From positions 186,001 to 250,000 of the forward strand of contig CALMBW010000020.1 in assembly GCA_937863385.1 (NCBI GenBank): a stretch of 64,000 nt of DNA, given 5' to 3'. The position numbers and the translations under genes are program-made. Position 1 is the stretch's first letter. Each line of letters opens with the position of its first letter. The notes beneath the pieces are model-generated. The model was not told the DNA's origin, searched no databases, and saw only the letters and a program-made list of their open reading frames with translations. This document shows positions 63,235 to 64,000 of the stretch, piece after piece. Source of the DNA: an uncultured Actinomycetes bacterium (GTDB taxonomy: Bacteria; Actinomycetota; CADDZG01; WHSQ01).

Positions 63235-64000
63235 ATGAAATGTCCGAATTGCGGCGGCTCTACCACAAGGGTTTTGGAAACACGCTCTGTTGGAATGAGC
63301 GAGATTCGGAGGAGGCGAGAGTGCGTCACCTGCCGACTGCGATTCACTACTTCTGAGCTTGTTTCCGAGGGCTCCATGCTTGTCCGCAAGAGCGACGGTC
63401 AGATCGAAACACTCAAGAGGAACAAACTAAGAACCTCCATGCTGAAGGCAGCCGTAAAGAGATGCAGCGACGCTGATCTGGATGACATGGTTCAGAGGGT
63501 CATCGAAGTCATCGCCTCGAATGAATTCGAGAATCCAATCGATTCTCATCTCATTGGAACGTCCGTTCTGAGAGAACTGCAAGATCATGACCCCGTTTGG
63601 CATGTGAGGTTCAGTCTGGTATTCGAAGGCCGCCAAGATCTAAAGGGGAAGCGTTCGGCCAGCTTCGCGACACCAGACGATTTCCTCGGTTGGCTTGAAA
63701 GCCAATACCCCAACATGGACCGATCTAGATACCGACCACCTCGAGAATTGCCGGTGGTGATCAAGAAGGATGGTCGACGCGTCCCCTTTGCTAAGAGCAA
63801 GCTTGAACGGAGCTTGGGATTGACTACGAAGGGTCGAGGTTTAGACGACGCTGAGGTAGCTGAGAAGGCTCGTCAACTAGCGGGGACGATCGTGGATACA
63901 TTCAAGAATCAGGCGTTAGTTACGACTGGGCAAATTGCCGCCGAGACCCTGAAACAACTCCTCGAGCAGGACCCCATAGCGTTTCTTCGAGCGGCCAGCT
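63235..64000 (+). CDS. NrdR-like zinc-ribbon protein with two ATP-cone domains, right end missing
   Basis: At least 255 residues and still open at the edge. A zinc ribbon comes first (Cys3, Cys6, Cys30, Cys33, with IRRRREC), then an ATP-cone (about 47-130), as in the ribonucleotide reductase repressor NrdR. Unlike NrdR, which ends near 150 residues, a second ATP-cone follows (about 173-255: VVIKKDGRRVPFAKSKL, AETLKQLLEQDP, AFLRAAS). What follows is outside the window. It could be a regulator or the front part of a nucleotide-sensing effector. Confidence 0.75.
   Translation, partial: MKCPNCGGSTTRVLETRSVGMSEIRRRRECVTCRLRFTTSELVSEGSMLVRKSDGQIETLKRNKLRTSMLKAAVKRCSDADLDDMVQRVIEVIASNEFENPIDSHLIGTSVLRELQDHDPVWHVRFSLVFEGRQDLKGKRSASFATPDDFLGWLESQYPNMDRSRYRPPRELPVVIKKDGRRVPFAKSKLERSLGLTTKGRGLDDAEVAEKARQLAGTIVDTFKNQALVTTGQIAAETLKQLLEQDPIAFLRAAS

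Larger units (their letters stand above)
52372..64000. mobile_element. Candidate genomic island, right end outside the window
   Basis: Starting at a tyrosine recombinase, the next 11.6 kb hold mostly defence-like, regulatory and unrecognised genes, a decayed transposase and longer non-coding stretches. From about 53.3 kb the DNA looks clearly richer in A and T than the backbone, and codon choice shifts. No tRNA gene or paired attachment site is visible, so the left boundary is approximate and the right one is unknown. Confidence 0.55.

Overview
The window looks like the chromosome of a high-GC, deep-branching member of the Actinomycetota. The evidence is gene content: a 33-residue bS22 ribosomal protein, a BldC-type regulator, an RsiG-type c-di-GMP-binding protein, a MarP-type protease, an MshA-like glycosyltransferase, an HbhA-like Lys-tailed protein, a DtxR regulator and a rex-hem operon. 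From memory, the order XRE/HbhA - MshA - ProC - BldC - bS22 - epimerase - acyltransferase - hemA/C/D/B/L - TlpA/CcdA follows the Rv0474-Rv0527 part of Mycobacterium tuberculosis, so most of the window is an old actinobacterial backbone. The complete cytochrome c maturation System I (Ccm) and a b6f-like bc complex are unusual for well-studied actinobacteria and point to a less-studied class (inference).

Layout. 1-16 kb is respiratory: cytochrome oxidase subunits II (partial) and III; ccmG, E, F, H, I-like, A and B with an M15 peptidase in one overlapping run; a TolB-like propeller protein; ccmC and ccmD; then a bc-complex operon encoding a ferredoxin, split cytochrome b, Rieske protein, diheme cytochrome c and three small membrane proteins. 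16-23 kb holds a Cys/Met-type PLP lyase and the rex-hemA-hemC-hemD-hemB-hemL operon behind a clear Rex operator. 23-35 kb holds a nucleotidyl cyclase, TlpA/CcdA, a Crp/Fnr regulator, an acyl-CoA synthetase, a sugar isomerase, a response regulator, and the acyltransferase - epimerase - SAM hydrolase - bS22 - Clp1-like kinase - BldC cluster. 35-52 kb holds an SDR, MarP, AcuC, proC and proline dehydrogenase, MshA-like/GNAT, HbhA-like/XRE, RsiG, a BKACE enzyme, a LytM protein, DtxR, VapBC and a PLP decarboxylase.

52.3-64 kb is an accessory island. It starts with a tyrosine recombinase and carries two separate nucleotidyltransferase + helix-turn-helix gene pairs, a candidate restriction nuclease + DNA methyltransferase + small-protein module, a decayed IS30-type transposase, a transmembrane Ser/Thr kinase, and, cut by the window edge, an NrdR-like zinc-ribbon protein with two ATP-cones.

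How the parts connect: heme made by the Rex-controlled hem operon supplies the Ccm pathway, whose products mature the diheme cytochrome c of the bc complex and presumably cytochromes for the oxidase. The strongest leads are the island's paired modules with their tandem operators and leaderless promoter, the tandem-ATP-cone NrdR relative, altered active sites in CcmE and CcmH, the b6f-like Cys in cytochrome b, the perfect twin c-di-GMP motifs of RsiG, and a 24-bp element shared by the XRE-regulator and acyl-CoA synthetase promoters.
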